Assembly (NCBI GenBank): GCA_964577195.1
Contig: CAZNYF010000070.1
Location: 1 to 14,561 of the forward strand
DNA length: 14,561 nt
Source of the DNA: HyVt-560 sp964577195
GTDB taxonomy: Bacteria; Pseudomonadota; Gammaproteobacteria; UWMA-0217
Direction: 5' to 3'
Positions 7,554 to 13,024 of this stretch are shown one piece after another. Below the pieces are notes generated by a model. The model was not told the DNA's origin. It saw nothing but the letters and a program-made list of their open reading frames with translations, and did no database searches. Both the position numbers and the translations under genes were made by a program. How positions within the stretch are numbered: position 1 is the first letter of the stretch; each line of letters starts with the position of its first letter.

Positions 7554-8177
7554 ATGAAAGCTCTGCCTACCACGCTCGTATTTTCTCTTTTCTGCACAGT
7601 CGCAATACCTTTCTCCGTTGTCGCCGAAGTCAAGCTTCAAGTGTTGATCACTACCTGTGAAGCCTGCCACGGAACCGATGGCAATAGTAGCAATCCTGAT
7701 GTACCGATTATCGCTGGATATTCCTATGATGGCTTCTTCGATACGCTTGCAGCGTTTCGTGACGATGAAAGGATTGCAATAAAATTCCAGGTACCCGGTG
7801 AGCCTGAAACAGTCATGAATGACATCGCAAAAGCACTAAGCGAAGATGAGGTTGAAGCGCTGGCAAAACACTTTTCTGCGAAAAAGTTTAATCCCGCTAA
7901 ACAGGAAGTTAATCTGGAATTGGCAAAAAAGGGTGCTGCGATTCATGATGAATTTTGTGCCAAATGTCATGCAGATGGTGGCGGTGACCCCCAAGATGAT
8001 GCCGCCATACTCGCAGGCCAGTGGATGAAATACCTGACTCGTCAATTTAAAAATATCGAAACTGGAAAAAGACTAGTGCCAAAGAAAATGGAGAAAAGAG
8101 TGAATCAACTATCGACGTCAGACAAAGAAGCGTTGGTGCATTTTTACGGTAGTAACAATTTATCTTCTAAGTTGTAA
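7554..8177 (+). CDS. dihaem c4/FccA-like periplasmic cytochrome c
   Basis: A 207-residue protein with a signal peptide (residues 1-24, ending VVAEV) and two class I haem domains: CEACH at 35-39 with Met88 as probable sixth ligand (PETVMNDIAKALSEDEV), and CAKCH at 135-139 with Met179. The first half (CEACHGTDGNSS, then PIIAGYS) resembles cytochrome c4 and the cytochrome subunit of flavocytochrome c sulfide dehydrogenase. The flavoprotein partner fccB is not adjacent, so electron transfer to an oxidase is as likely as sulfide oxidation. The start is fixed by AAAGGA 7 nt upstream, which lies inside a leader hairpin. The gene is separated by 112 bp from DUF302 and followed by hairpins and the predicted FNR-controlled RNA. 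Haem sites are intact. Confidence 0.88.
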   Translation: MKALPTTLVFSLFCTVAIPFSVVAEVKLQVLITTCEACHGTDGNSSNPDVPIIAGYSYDGFFDTLAAFRDDERIAIKFQVPGEPETVMNDIAKALSEDEVEALAKHFSAKKFNPAKQEVNLELAKKGAAIHDEFCAKCHADGGGDPQDDAAILAGQWMKYLTRQFKNIETGKRLVPKKMEKRVNQLSTSDKEALVHFYGSNNLSSKL

Positions 8178-8182
8178 AATAC

Positions 8183-8220
8183 CACTGCGTTTGTCTCCCG
8201 TTCTGTGGGAGCTGGCAGTG
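8183..8220 (+). other. two-tier hairpin downstream of the cytochrome gene
   Basis: An outer stem CACTGC/GCAGTG (8183-8188 with 8215-8220) encloses an inner stem CTCCC/GGGAG (8195-8199 with 8207-8211). It lies 6 bp after the cytochrome stop. There is no T run after it; it could protect the mRNA 3' end. The stretch from there to 8325 shows only a weak AACCC/GGGTT pairing and no gene I can support. Confidence 0.4.
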
Positions 8221-8325
8221 CCGCGCAACCCGACAGATTCTGGGGTTCAGGTACTGTGTAATGCGTTTATTGACTCCGCCTTTTCCAGCTGGTGTGAAAG
8301 AGATGACCAAAGAATCAGATCAAAG

Positions 8326-8367
8326 TTGATCTAAATCAATGTTAATTCTCAACAGGAGAATTAACAT
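8326..8367 (+). promoter_or_regulatory. class II FNR/ANR promoter
   Basis: TTGAT-CTAA-ATCAA at 8326-8339 is a perfect FNR consensus. TAACAT at 8362-8367 (four of six matches to TATAAT) is placed so that transcription would start near 8374, exactly 41.5 bp from the box centre, the classic class II distance. No SigA-type -35 is needed at such promoters. Oxygen limitation would turn it on. A 10-bp palindrome (8341-8350/8356-8365) lies between box and -10 and could bind a second regulator. Confidence 0.65.
8341..8365. promoter_or_regulatory. perfect 10-bp palindrome between FNR box and -10
   Basis: GTTAATTCTC and GAGAATTAAC flank AACAG. As DNA it is a possible operator within the promoter. If transcribed from farther upstream it would be a hairpin burying AGGAG (8354-8358), which precedes an ATG at 8366. 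Either reading is inference. Confidence 0.45.
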
Positions 8368-8373
8368 GAGAGC

Positions 8374-8473
8374 TGTACTTAAGCGGTGTGGTAGCCGCTT
8401 AATACAATCGTCCTCTACTCCTTTGGTGGGAGTGGTCATTACAGAACTTCTATTCAGAAGTTCTGTTCTTTTT
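8374..8473 (+). ncRNA. predicted FNR-activated small RNA, about 100 nt
   Basis: The RNA is inferred from a class II FNR promoter, a run of compact hairpins and an intrinsic terminator. From 5' to 3': stem TTAAGCGG/CCGCTTAA (8379-8386 with 8395-8402); a pyrimidine-rich segment; a weak stem ACTCC/GGAGT (8417-8421 with 8429-8433) that shows the anti-Shine-Dalgarno TCCTTTGG largely in its loop; then the terminator at 8442-8473. The architecture resembles E. coli FnrS, although no sequence identity to FnrS is claimed. ACTCCTTTGG (8417-8426) is perfectly complementary to 2022-2031 in the first codons of oxidase subunit I. The wider stretch 8417-8433 can pair at 15 of 17 positions, including two G-U, with the cytochrome ribosome-binding site region 7531-7547. 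An open frame through the region exists but crosses the terminator and the MITE. The exact 5' end is uncertain by a few nt. Confidence 0.55.
8442..8473 (+). terminator. intrinsic terminator of the predicted sRNA
   Basis: CAGAACTTCT (8442-8451) and AGAAGTTCTG (8456-8465) form a perfect 10-bp stem with loop ATTC, followed by TTCTTTTT. It is too far from the cytochrome stop (about 265 bp) to be the obvious end of that gene. Confidence 0.85.
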
Positions 8474-8488
8474 AATCCCACATTGTGG

Positions 8489-8512
8489 GTACTCCAACAA
8501 TATAGTTTGATG
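8489..8512. repeat. possible relic of the GTACTCCAAC repeat end
   Basis: GTACTCCAAC followed after a short variable stretch by TTTGATG matches the outer arm of the inverted-repeat element at 10000-10260. Only about 17 of 25 positions agree, so chance similarity is possible. It directly follows the small palindrome CCCACATTGTGGG. Confidence 0.35.
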
Positions 8513-8550
8513 GGCGCTCAGCCGCCTACGTGCCGAAGAGTATGGATAAA

Positions 8551-8710
8551 GGGCACCTCTAAAAATAGAAGCACGATTTTTGAAACACATTAAACAGCAC
8601 CTTTTTTACCCAAAAACTCGTCAAATAGCGCACTATTCTCCTCATTTTTGGGTAAAAAATGCACTATTTACTGCATCCCCTAAATCACGCTTCAATTTCT
8701 AGAGATGCCC
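8551..8710. mobile_element. 160-bp MITE-like element with TIRs and TAAA duplication
   Basis: The left end (8551-8579) and the reverse complement of the right end (8682-8710) agree at 24 of 29 positions, beginning GGGCACCTCTAAAAAT and GGGCATCTCTAGAAAT. TAAA at 8547-8550 and 8711-8714 is a plausible 4-bp target duplication. Inside is a second perfect 15-bp inverted repeat (8602-8616 with 8645-8659, TTTTTTACCC arms). No transposase is encoded, so the element would have been moved in trans; the parent IS family was not identified. It ends 9 bp from the rsgA stop and may alter the end of that transcript. Confidence 0.75.
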
Positions 8711-8719
8711 TAAAGCTGG

Positions 8720-9607
8720 CTATTCAGTTAGCGCTAAATAACTGTTATATCTTCGCTCACTAATCTCTTTATTTTCCACTGCTTGTTTAACAGCGCAATT
8801 GGGTTCATTTCGGTGCAGGCAGTTGTGAAATCGGCATTGATTTACAAACGCTTCAAACTCTATGAAGCCACTTTGGTATAACGCTTTTTCCAATGGCAAA
8901 GGCGTGAAGTCTCTAATGCCGGGAGAATCAATTATCTTTCCGCCATCGGGTAATGGATACATAATCGAATTACTGGTGGTGTGTTGTCCGTGCTCAGAGT
9001 TTTCAGATAGTGCCTTCGTCGGCGCATCAATATCTGGAATAAGTACATTGGTTAATGTGGTTTTCCCAACACCTGATTGACCAATGAAGATACTGGTTTT
9101 ATTTTTTAATTGATTTTTTAACGTATTAAGGTTCTTATTTTTGTTGGTTTTAATAATGGTATAGCCAAGCGATTGGTATTCACTGAGCGTGTCCGGGAGC
9201 GTCTCTACTAAATCTGTTTTATTAAATACGATCAGTGCTTGTGCAGGAAGTCGATGAATACTGACGAGCAAGTTATCGAGCATTTGCCAGTCTGTAGCCG
9301 GGGCAGGGGCGATGACGACAATGACCTGATCAATGTTGGCAGCGATATTTCTTGGTGTACCGCGAAAATATTGCCTTACGAGTGTGTTGTTTCTTTTTAA
9401 TATTTTTGTGATTGCAAAGTCGCTGCCTATTTTTTCATAGCGAACGAAATCTCCACACACGATATCCGTTAATTTGCGTCTGACTTTGCCCCGATGATTC
9501 TCGCCATTTTCAGCTTCGAATAAGATCTCCGAACCGTAACGGCTGACAACAACCCCTTCACCATTTTCAGCATTATCTGTTACGCCGGAGAGGGGTGTCT
9601 TTGCCAA
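8720..9607 (-). CDS. rsgA: ribosome small-subunit-dependent GTPase RsgA
   Basis: A 295-residue cytoplasmic GTPase that matures the 30S ribosomal subunit. It has an N-terminal OB-fold (about residues 15-75) and the circularly permuted G domain typical of the family: G4 NKTD at 129-132 precedes the P-loop GQSGVGKT at 176-183, the G2 region GQHTT at 207-211 and G3 DSPG at 227-230. The C-terminal zinc site CRFHNCLHRNEPNC supplies Cys258, Cys263, His265 and Cys271. The only common start codon in this frame near the N-terminus is TTG at 9607; an in-frame stop (the stop of the cytochrome gene) shortly upstream excludes a longer ATG start. The N-terminus is therefore slightly shorter than usual and may use TTG. 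It is 17 bp after the cytochrome gene, suggesting coupling. Confidence 0.96.
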   Translation of the reverse strand: MAKTPLSGVTDNAENGEGVVVSRYGSEILFEAENGENHRGKVRRKLTDIVCGDFVRYEKIGSDFAITKILKRNNTLVRQYFRGTPRNIAANIDQVIVVIAPAPATDWQMLDNLLVSIHRLPAQALIVFNKTDLVETLPDTLSEYQSLGYTIIKTNKNKNLNTLKNQLKNKTSIFIGQSGVGKTTLTNVLIPDIDAPTKALSENSEHGQHTTSNSIMYPLPDGGKIIDSPGIRDFTPLPLEKALYQSGFIEFEAFVNQCRFHNCLHRNEPNCAVKQAVENKEISERRYNSYLALTE

Positions 9608-9624
9608 TTTCTTTTTAGGGCCAA

Positions 9625-9933
9625 TTACTTTTTAGGAAATTTGTAAAAGCTATTTTGCAGATGCTCGGTAACATCCAGAATGTCGCTATCGAACCACTTT
9701 AATTGCAAGTTGGATTCACAGCGACGCACCTGAGCTTCCAGTTGCTCGGGAGATGTAACGCGACTTTTTCTGCGCGTATAAAGCATGGTGCCATCACCAC
9801 CGATCATATTGATGTGACAACCAATACAGTTTTTATCATGTAGTTCTTTACCATGCGCGGCATCAGGTGCTTCGGCATGTGCGATTGAAAACGAAAACAA
9901 GCTGGCTAGAAAGAGTATGGCTATTGATTTCAT
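9625..9933 (-). CDS. small monohaem cytochrome c
   Basis: A 102-residue periplasmic protein: signal peptide at residues 1-20 (ends AHA), then one haem site CIGCH at 36-40. The rest (GGDGTMLYTRRKSRV, then LEAQVRRCESNLQLKWFDSDILDVTEHL) matches a small class I-like cytochrome group found in proteobacteria; Met50 is a candidate sixth ligand. A non-haem Cys72 is present. ATG 9933 is preferred because the signal peptide starts there; a TTG at 9945 would add four residues. The gene precedes rsgA by 17 bp on the same strand and probably shares its transcript. Its redox partner is unknown. Confidence 0.85.
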   Translation of the reverse strand: MKSIAILFLASLFSFSIAHAEAPDAAHGKELHDKNCIGCHINMIGGDGTMLYTRRKSRVTSPEQLEAQVRRCESNLQLKWFDSDILDVTEHLQNSFYKFPKK

Positions 9934-9999
9934 GTCATTTCTCAAATAGTAATATTGCTTATTGTATAAAGGCTGGGGGTTAGTCGCAAATTTAAGTTA

Positions 10000-10260
10000 G
10001 TACTCCAACCATGTTGCTTTGATGAACCAGTGAGTCATCAAGCGGTTAGATGTGGTTTTATTTTTATGAGTCATAGTGGTTCTCTGGCGATTAAAAATTA
10101 AGCTACAGATGACCGCTTGAAGGCTCACCCGCAGGGCGTAAACCAACACTCCAGCACTGTGTTATCGCTACTTGACATGGGCAACCATGGCTTCACAGCG
10201 ATGCCTTGTTCTGAATGCGTTGGTTTACGCTGGTTCATCTAAGCAATGCGGTTGGAGTAC
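10000..10260. repeat. 261-bp nested inverted-repeat element, possible three-way junction
   Basis: The outer arms (10000-10030 and 10230-10260, starting GTACTCCAACC) match at 27 of 31 positions. Exactly inside them lie two further inverted repeats: arm pair 10030-10053/10105-10128 (19 of 24 positions, core ACCGCTTGA) and pair 10136-10147/10219-10230 (GCGTAAACCAAC, perfect 12 bp). The second encloses ATCGCT/AGCGAT (10164-10169/10197-10202) and CATGG-GCAA-CCATG (10176-10189), a hairpin with a GNRA-type loop. The helices abut as in a three-way junction. The right arm covers the stop and last codons of the M48 gene. No transposase or clear target duplication is seen. It could be a MITE, a REP-like element or a structured RNA. 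Confidence 0.65.
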
Positions 10261-11495
10261 CTAAGTTGCTGCAAGTGATTAATTCTTGCTAGAGCGGGTG
10301 GGTGTGAGTCATAAAATGCGGAATGCAGATCATCTGGCGTTAAGGTGCTGGCATTATCTTCGTACATTTTTACCAGTGCGGTAATCAGGTCATCTGCGCT
10401 ACTTTGGCTGGCCGCGTAGCTATCTGCTTCATATTCATTTTTACGTGAATGCCAGGCTGAAATCGGGTGTAAAAAGAAGGTGAAAACAGGGGAGACCATC
10501 ATAAATAGTAGCAATCCCAGAGTGATGTTAATACTGGTGACACCAAGCCCATGATAAAAGGCTTCTTTTGGCAATAACCAGGCGAGTATTCCAAAGCCAA
10601 TCAAGCTGGAAATAGCGCCAATAATTAAACCTTTAAAAATATGTTTGTGTTTGAAATGACCGAGTTCGTGCGCTAGCACAGCAACGATTTGATTAGAGGT
10701 TAGCGATTCAACCAGGGTATCGAAAAACACGATGCGTTTGCCTTTTCCCAGACCGGTGAAATAGGCATTTCCATGACTGGATCGACGCGAACCATCCATG
10801 ACAAATATACCTTTGCTTTTAAAGCCAGAGCGATCCAGCAGATTTTGAATGGCGGTTTTTAGATCATCTTGTTCCAGTGGGGCGAATTTATTAAATATTG
10901 GTGCAATAAAAGTGGGAAAAGCCCAGCTGATGAATAAACTGAAACCCAGTAATGCTGCCCAGGCATAAACCCACCAGAAGCTACCGCTTGATTGCATCAG
11001 CCACAGCACTAGATAAATAAGAGGTACGCCGAATGTGAGTGCGAGCAATGTACCTTTGAGCATATCTATCAGGTAGGTGGAGAGTGTAGTGCGGTTAAAA
11101 CCATGCTTCGTCTCGATGCTGAAGGTGCGATATAGACTAAAAGGGAGTCCTAGCAGGCTTGAGATAAAACCAATCAACAAAATCGCAATCACGCCGGTCG
11201 TGAGTTCTCCAAGCCCCCATTGGCTGGCAAAATTGTAAACAACTTGCAAACCGCCGCCGAGTGTCCACATTAATAGCAGTAGCGTATCGAAGAGCATTTC
11301 CCAGCGGCCAAAGCGAGTACGCTCAATGGTGTAATCAGCCGCTTTCTGGTGAGCCTGTAGGGATATTTTCTCTTCAAAGGCAGCAGGAACAGCAGGACGA
11401 TGGCCGTGCACTTGCTTAATCTGTCGATGTTCCAACCATAGCCGAATGGTTAAAGAAGTTGCCAACGCCAGTAGAAATAATACGGTGTAAATCAT
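10239..11495 (-). CDS. M48 (Ste24-like) integral membrane metallopeptidase
   Basis: A 418-residue zinc protease of the inner membrane, with an N-terminal multi-helix region like the CAAX protease Ste24 (hydrophobic segments around residues 2-20, 68-90, 99-122, 147-168 and 174-202) and a C-terminal M48 catalytic domain. The zinc motif HELGH is at 276-280 and the third ligand Glu lies in NEYEAD (354-358). The upstream GNAYFTGLGKGKRIVFFDTL is also typical. Bacterial members probably act in membrane-protein quality control; the substrate here is unknown. The start is ATG 11495, 116 bp from the divergent orn. The last residues, RYSNRIA, are encoded by the arm of the inverted-repeat element at 10000-10260, so the natural C-terminus may have been altered. 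Confidence 0.93.
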   Translation of the reverse strand: MIYTVLFLLALATSLTIRLWLEHRQIKQVHGHRPAVPAAFEEKISLQAHQKAADYTIERTRFGRWEMLFDTLLLLMWTLGGGLQVVYNFASQWGLGELTTGVIAILLIGFISSLLGLPFSLYRTFSIETKHGFNRTTLSTYLIDMLKGTLLALTFGVPLIYLVLWLMQSSGSFWWVYAWAALLGFSLFISWAFPTFIAPIFNKFAPLEQDDLKTAIQNLLDRSGFKSKGIFVMDGSRRSSHGNAYFTGLGKGKRIVFFDTLVESLTSNQIVAVLAHELGHFKHKHIFKGLIIGAISSLIGFGILAWLLPKEAFYHGLGVTSINITLGLLLFMMVSPVFTFFLHPISAWHSRKNEYEADSYAASQSSADDLITALVKMYEDNASTLTPDDLHSAFYDSHPPALARINHLQQLRYSNRIA

Positions 11496-11611
11496 AGGGT
11501 CTATGGATACTCACGGTGAATAATTTGTGCCAGCCAGATAGAATAGCAGCGCTTAATTTTAACCCAGATATACTTGCCAAGTGCAGATTTATCGTAAACA
11601 GGATTTTCTCA

Positions 11612-12157
11612 ATGAAGCCAGATGACAACAACCTGATTTGGATTGATCTCGAAATGACCGGTTTAGATACCGTCAATGACGTGATTATCGAAATTGCCAC
11701 CATCATTACCGACAAAGAACTCAACACCCTAGCCGAAGGCCCGATGCTGGCAATCCATCAAAGCGATGCCGTTCTTGATGGCATGGATGATTGGAACCAG
11801 AAGCAACACGGTGGCTCTGGATTAATTGAGCGCGTGCGTAATAGCCGTATTAACGAGGCGGAAGCCGAGCAGCAAACCATCGAATTTTTGCAACAATATG
11901 TGTCGGCGGGAAAATCACCGATGTGCGGCAACAGCATTTGTCAGGATCGGCGTTTTTTGGCGCGATGTATGCCAAAGCTGGAAACGTTCTTCCACTATAG
12001 GAACCTGGATGTAAGTACCCTCAAAGAGCTGGCAAATCGCTGGGCACCGGACATAGCAAAGGCGTTTGAGAAGGATTCCAGCCATCTCGCACTCGATGAC
12101 ATTAAAGATTCGATTGATGAAATGCAGTATTACCGAAAAAGTATTTTGACGATTTAG
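11612..12157 (+). CDS. orn: oligoribonuclease
   Basis: A 181-residue 3'-5' exoribonuclease that degrades RNA dinucleotides, including pGpG from cyclic-di-GMP turnover, in the cytoplasm. The DEDDh catalytic set is complete: Asp12 and Glu14 in WIDLEMTGLD, Asp112 in NSICQDRRF, His158 and Asp163 in SSHLALDDI. The length equals that of the E. coli enzyme. The frame is open upstream to 11516, but ATG 11612 matches the family start and follows AGGA (11600-11603). It is divergent from the M48 peptidase and convergent with the DUF2288 gene 27 bp away; no clear terminator was seen in that gap. Confidence 0.97.
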   Translation: MKPDDNNLIWIDLEMTGLDTVNDVIIEIATIITDKELNTLAEGPMLAIHQSDAVLDGMDDWNQKQHGGSGLIERVRNSRINEAEAEQQTIEFLQQYVSAGKSPMCGNSICQDRRFLARCMPKLETFFHYRNLDVSTLKELANRWAPDIAKAFEKDSSHLALDDIKDSIDEMQYYRKSILTI

Positions 12158-12184
12158 CTATCAAAAAACGCTTGTAGGATGAGC

Positions 12185-12511
12185 CTATTGTGATTCGTTT
12201 CGCTCCTGCACCAACACCCAAGGCGCAGCAACCACCGCCCAAAGAATTGGGTCGCGTTGCTGCCAGTCTTTGGCATTTTCGATAGAGGCAATTGCAAGAT
12301 GATCCGTAGCCATCCATCTCGACATCTGATCCTTATCGTCCAGTGACATCGCCATCGCGGCATCAATGAGATCGAGGCTGCCTTCGACGACCAGTACCAC
12401 GCCACGAGCAAAATGTTTTTCCAGCTCTTGCCACTCAATTTTTGCCGTCTCGCTTAAGAGTTGGCCGCGTAGTTCCGCATCGGCTGATTTTGTTGGGGAA
12501 GGTTTGCTCAT
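12185..12511 (-). CDS. DUF2288-family protein
   Basis: A 108-residue soluble protein, probably cytoplasmic since no signal peptide or membrane helix is seen. The sequence ELRGQLLSETAKIEWQELEKHFARGVVLVV, then SLDLIDAAMAMSLDDK and ILWAVVAAPWVLVQ, fits the DUF2288 family; its function is unknown. ATG 12511 (MSKPSPTK) is preferred over a TTG at 12547, because that TTG lies at the end of the tusE terminator hairpin. No strong ribosome-binding site precedes either start. The gene lies downstream of tusE on the same strand but beyond a strong terminator, so it needs its own promoter or read-through. Confidence 0.8.
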   Translation of the reverse strand: MSKPSPTKSADAELRGQLLSETAKIEWQELEKHFARGVVLVVEGSLDLIDAAMAMSLDDKDQMSRWMATDHLAIASIENAKDWQQRDPILWAVVAAPWVLVQERNESQ

Positions 12512-12545
12512 CACGTTGAATTTATCAGGATCATAAAATTCGGGC

Positions 12546-12574
12546 AAAAAAATGGCTCATTCTCATGAGCCATT
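12546..12574 (-). terminator. intrinsic terminator of tusE
   Basis: AATGGCTCAT and ATGAGCCATT (12551-12560 and 12565-12574) form a perfect 10-bp stem with a 4-nt loop; read on the minus strand it is followed by a run of T's. It lies 18 bp after the tusE stop. Confidence 0.9.
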
Positions 12575-12592
12575 CTTCAATATAGGTAAAAC

Positions 12593-12892
12593 CTAAACGC
12601 AGCCAGTAGGTTTAGGCAAACCACCATATTTTGTAATTGGTTTCATTGGGCCGGTGTTCCAAAGCTTGAAGACATCTTTTTTATCCATATCTACAAACTT
12701 GGCAAATTTGCGAATGGGTGGAACAACCATTTCATCCTCGTAGTACGCACGAGCTCTCATTATCTGATTCCATTTAACATCGTCCAACTCAACGCCGTCT
12801 TCATCAGCCATCGCCTGGCCAATTTCCTGCGTCCAATCATCCATGGCTCGTAAATAGCCATCACCATCGCGTTCTGGAATTTCTACACTCAT
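12593..12892 (-). CDS. tusE: TusE/DsrC-family sulfur-carrier protein
   Basis: A 99-residue cytoplasmic protein of the DsrC/TusE/DsvC family. These proteins carry sulfur as a persulfide on a C-terminal flexible arm, either to MnmA for tRNA 2-thiouridine (TusE) or in the Dsr sulfur-oxidation pathway (DsrC). The arm ends GGLPKPTGCV with Cys98 as the conserved penultimate cysteine. The second DsrC cysteine, expected 11 residues earlier, is Thr87, so this copy has one reactive Cys and fits TusE or a DsrC-like paralogue rather than canonical DsrC. The middle (WNQIMRARAYYEDEMVVPPIRKF) is typical. The start is ATG 12892 after AGGAG. No dsr or tusBCD genes are adjacent. Confidence 0.9.
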   Translation of the reverse strand: MSVEIPERDGDGYLRAMDDWTQEIGQAMADEDGVELDDVKWNQIMRARAYYEDEMVVPPIRKFAKFVDMDKKDVFKLWNTGPMKPITKYGGLPKPTGCV

Positions 12893-12923
12893 CTTTACAA
12901 CTCCTCAATTATGTTATTCACTC

Positions 12924-12951
12924 AGTTTATCGCATTATCATGAAATGTTAA
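12924..12951 (-). promoter_or_regulatory. possible tusE promoter
   Basis: On the minus strand TTAACA (12951-12946) and TAAACT (12929-12924) are separated by 16 bp, matching SigA-type consensus at five and four of six positions. The start would lie about 25 nt before the tusE ATG. Confidence 0.35.
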
Positions 12952-13024
12952 TATTCACCCTTTAAATGCAGTGGATTCAATTCTCAAGGATAATGTCGCA
13001 AAATGCCTAAATTTGGAGCTTATC

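Noticed and set aside
8339..8593. 84-residue open frame (or 75 residues from ATG 8366 after AGGAG)
   Set aside because: It crosses a perfect intrinsic terminator and ends inside the MITE, and its composition is not protein-like. The good ribosome-binding site before 8366 means a short peptide cannot be fully excluded.
8551..8710. MITE inverted repeats as the rsgA terminator
   Set aside because: The internal stem is mostly A/T with a long loop and no clean GC stem plus T run in the minus direction; the TIRs and target duplication explain it better.
9997..10074. 25-codon minus-strand frame in the inverted-repeat element (starts MTHKNKTTSNRL)
   Set aside because: Weak ribosome-binding site. 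Its conserved end (WFIKATWLEY) is explained by the repeat arm, whose other copy has a stop in the same frame.
10136..10230. self-cleaving ribozyme in the structured branch
   Set aside because: No hammerhead core (CTGATGA/GAAA) or other known ribozyme signature was found by eye.
11516..11611. upstream extension of orn
   Set aside because: The extension is not part of the family; ATG 11612 gives exactly 181 residues and has an AGGA site.
12993..13010. five-codon frame after AAGGA upstream of the aminopeptidase
   Set aside because: Too short to support as a leader peptide without a conserved attenuator structure.
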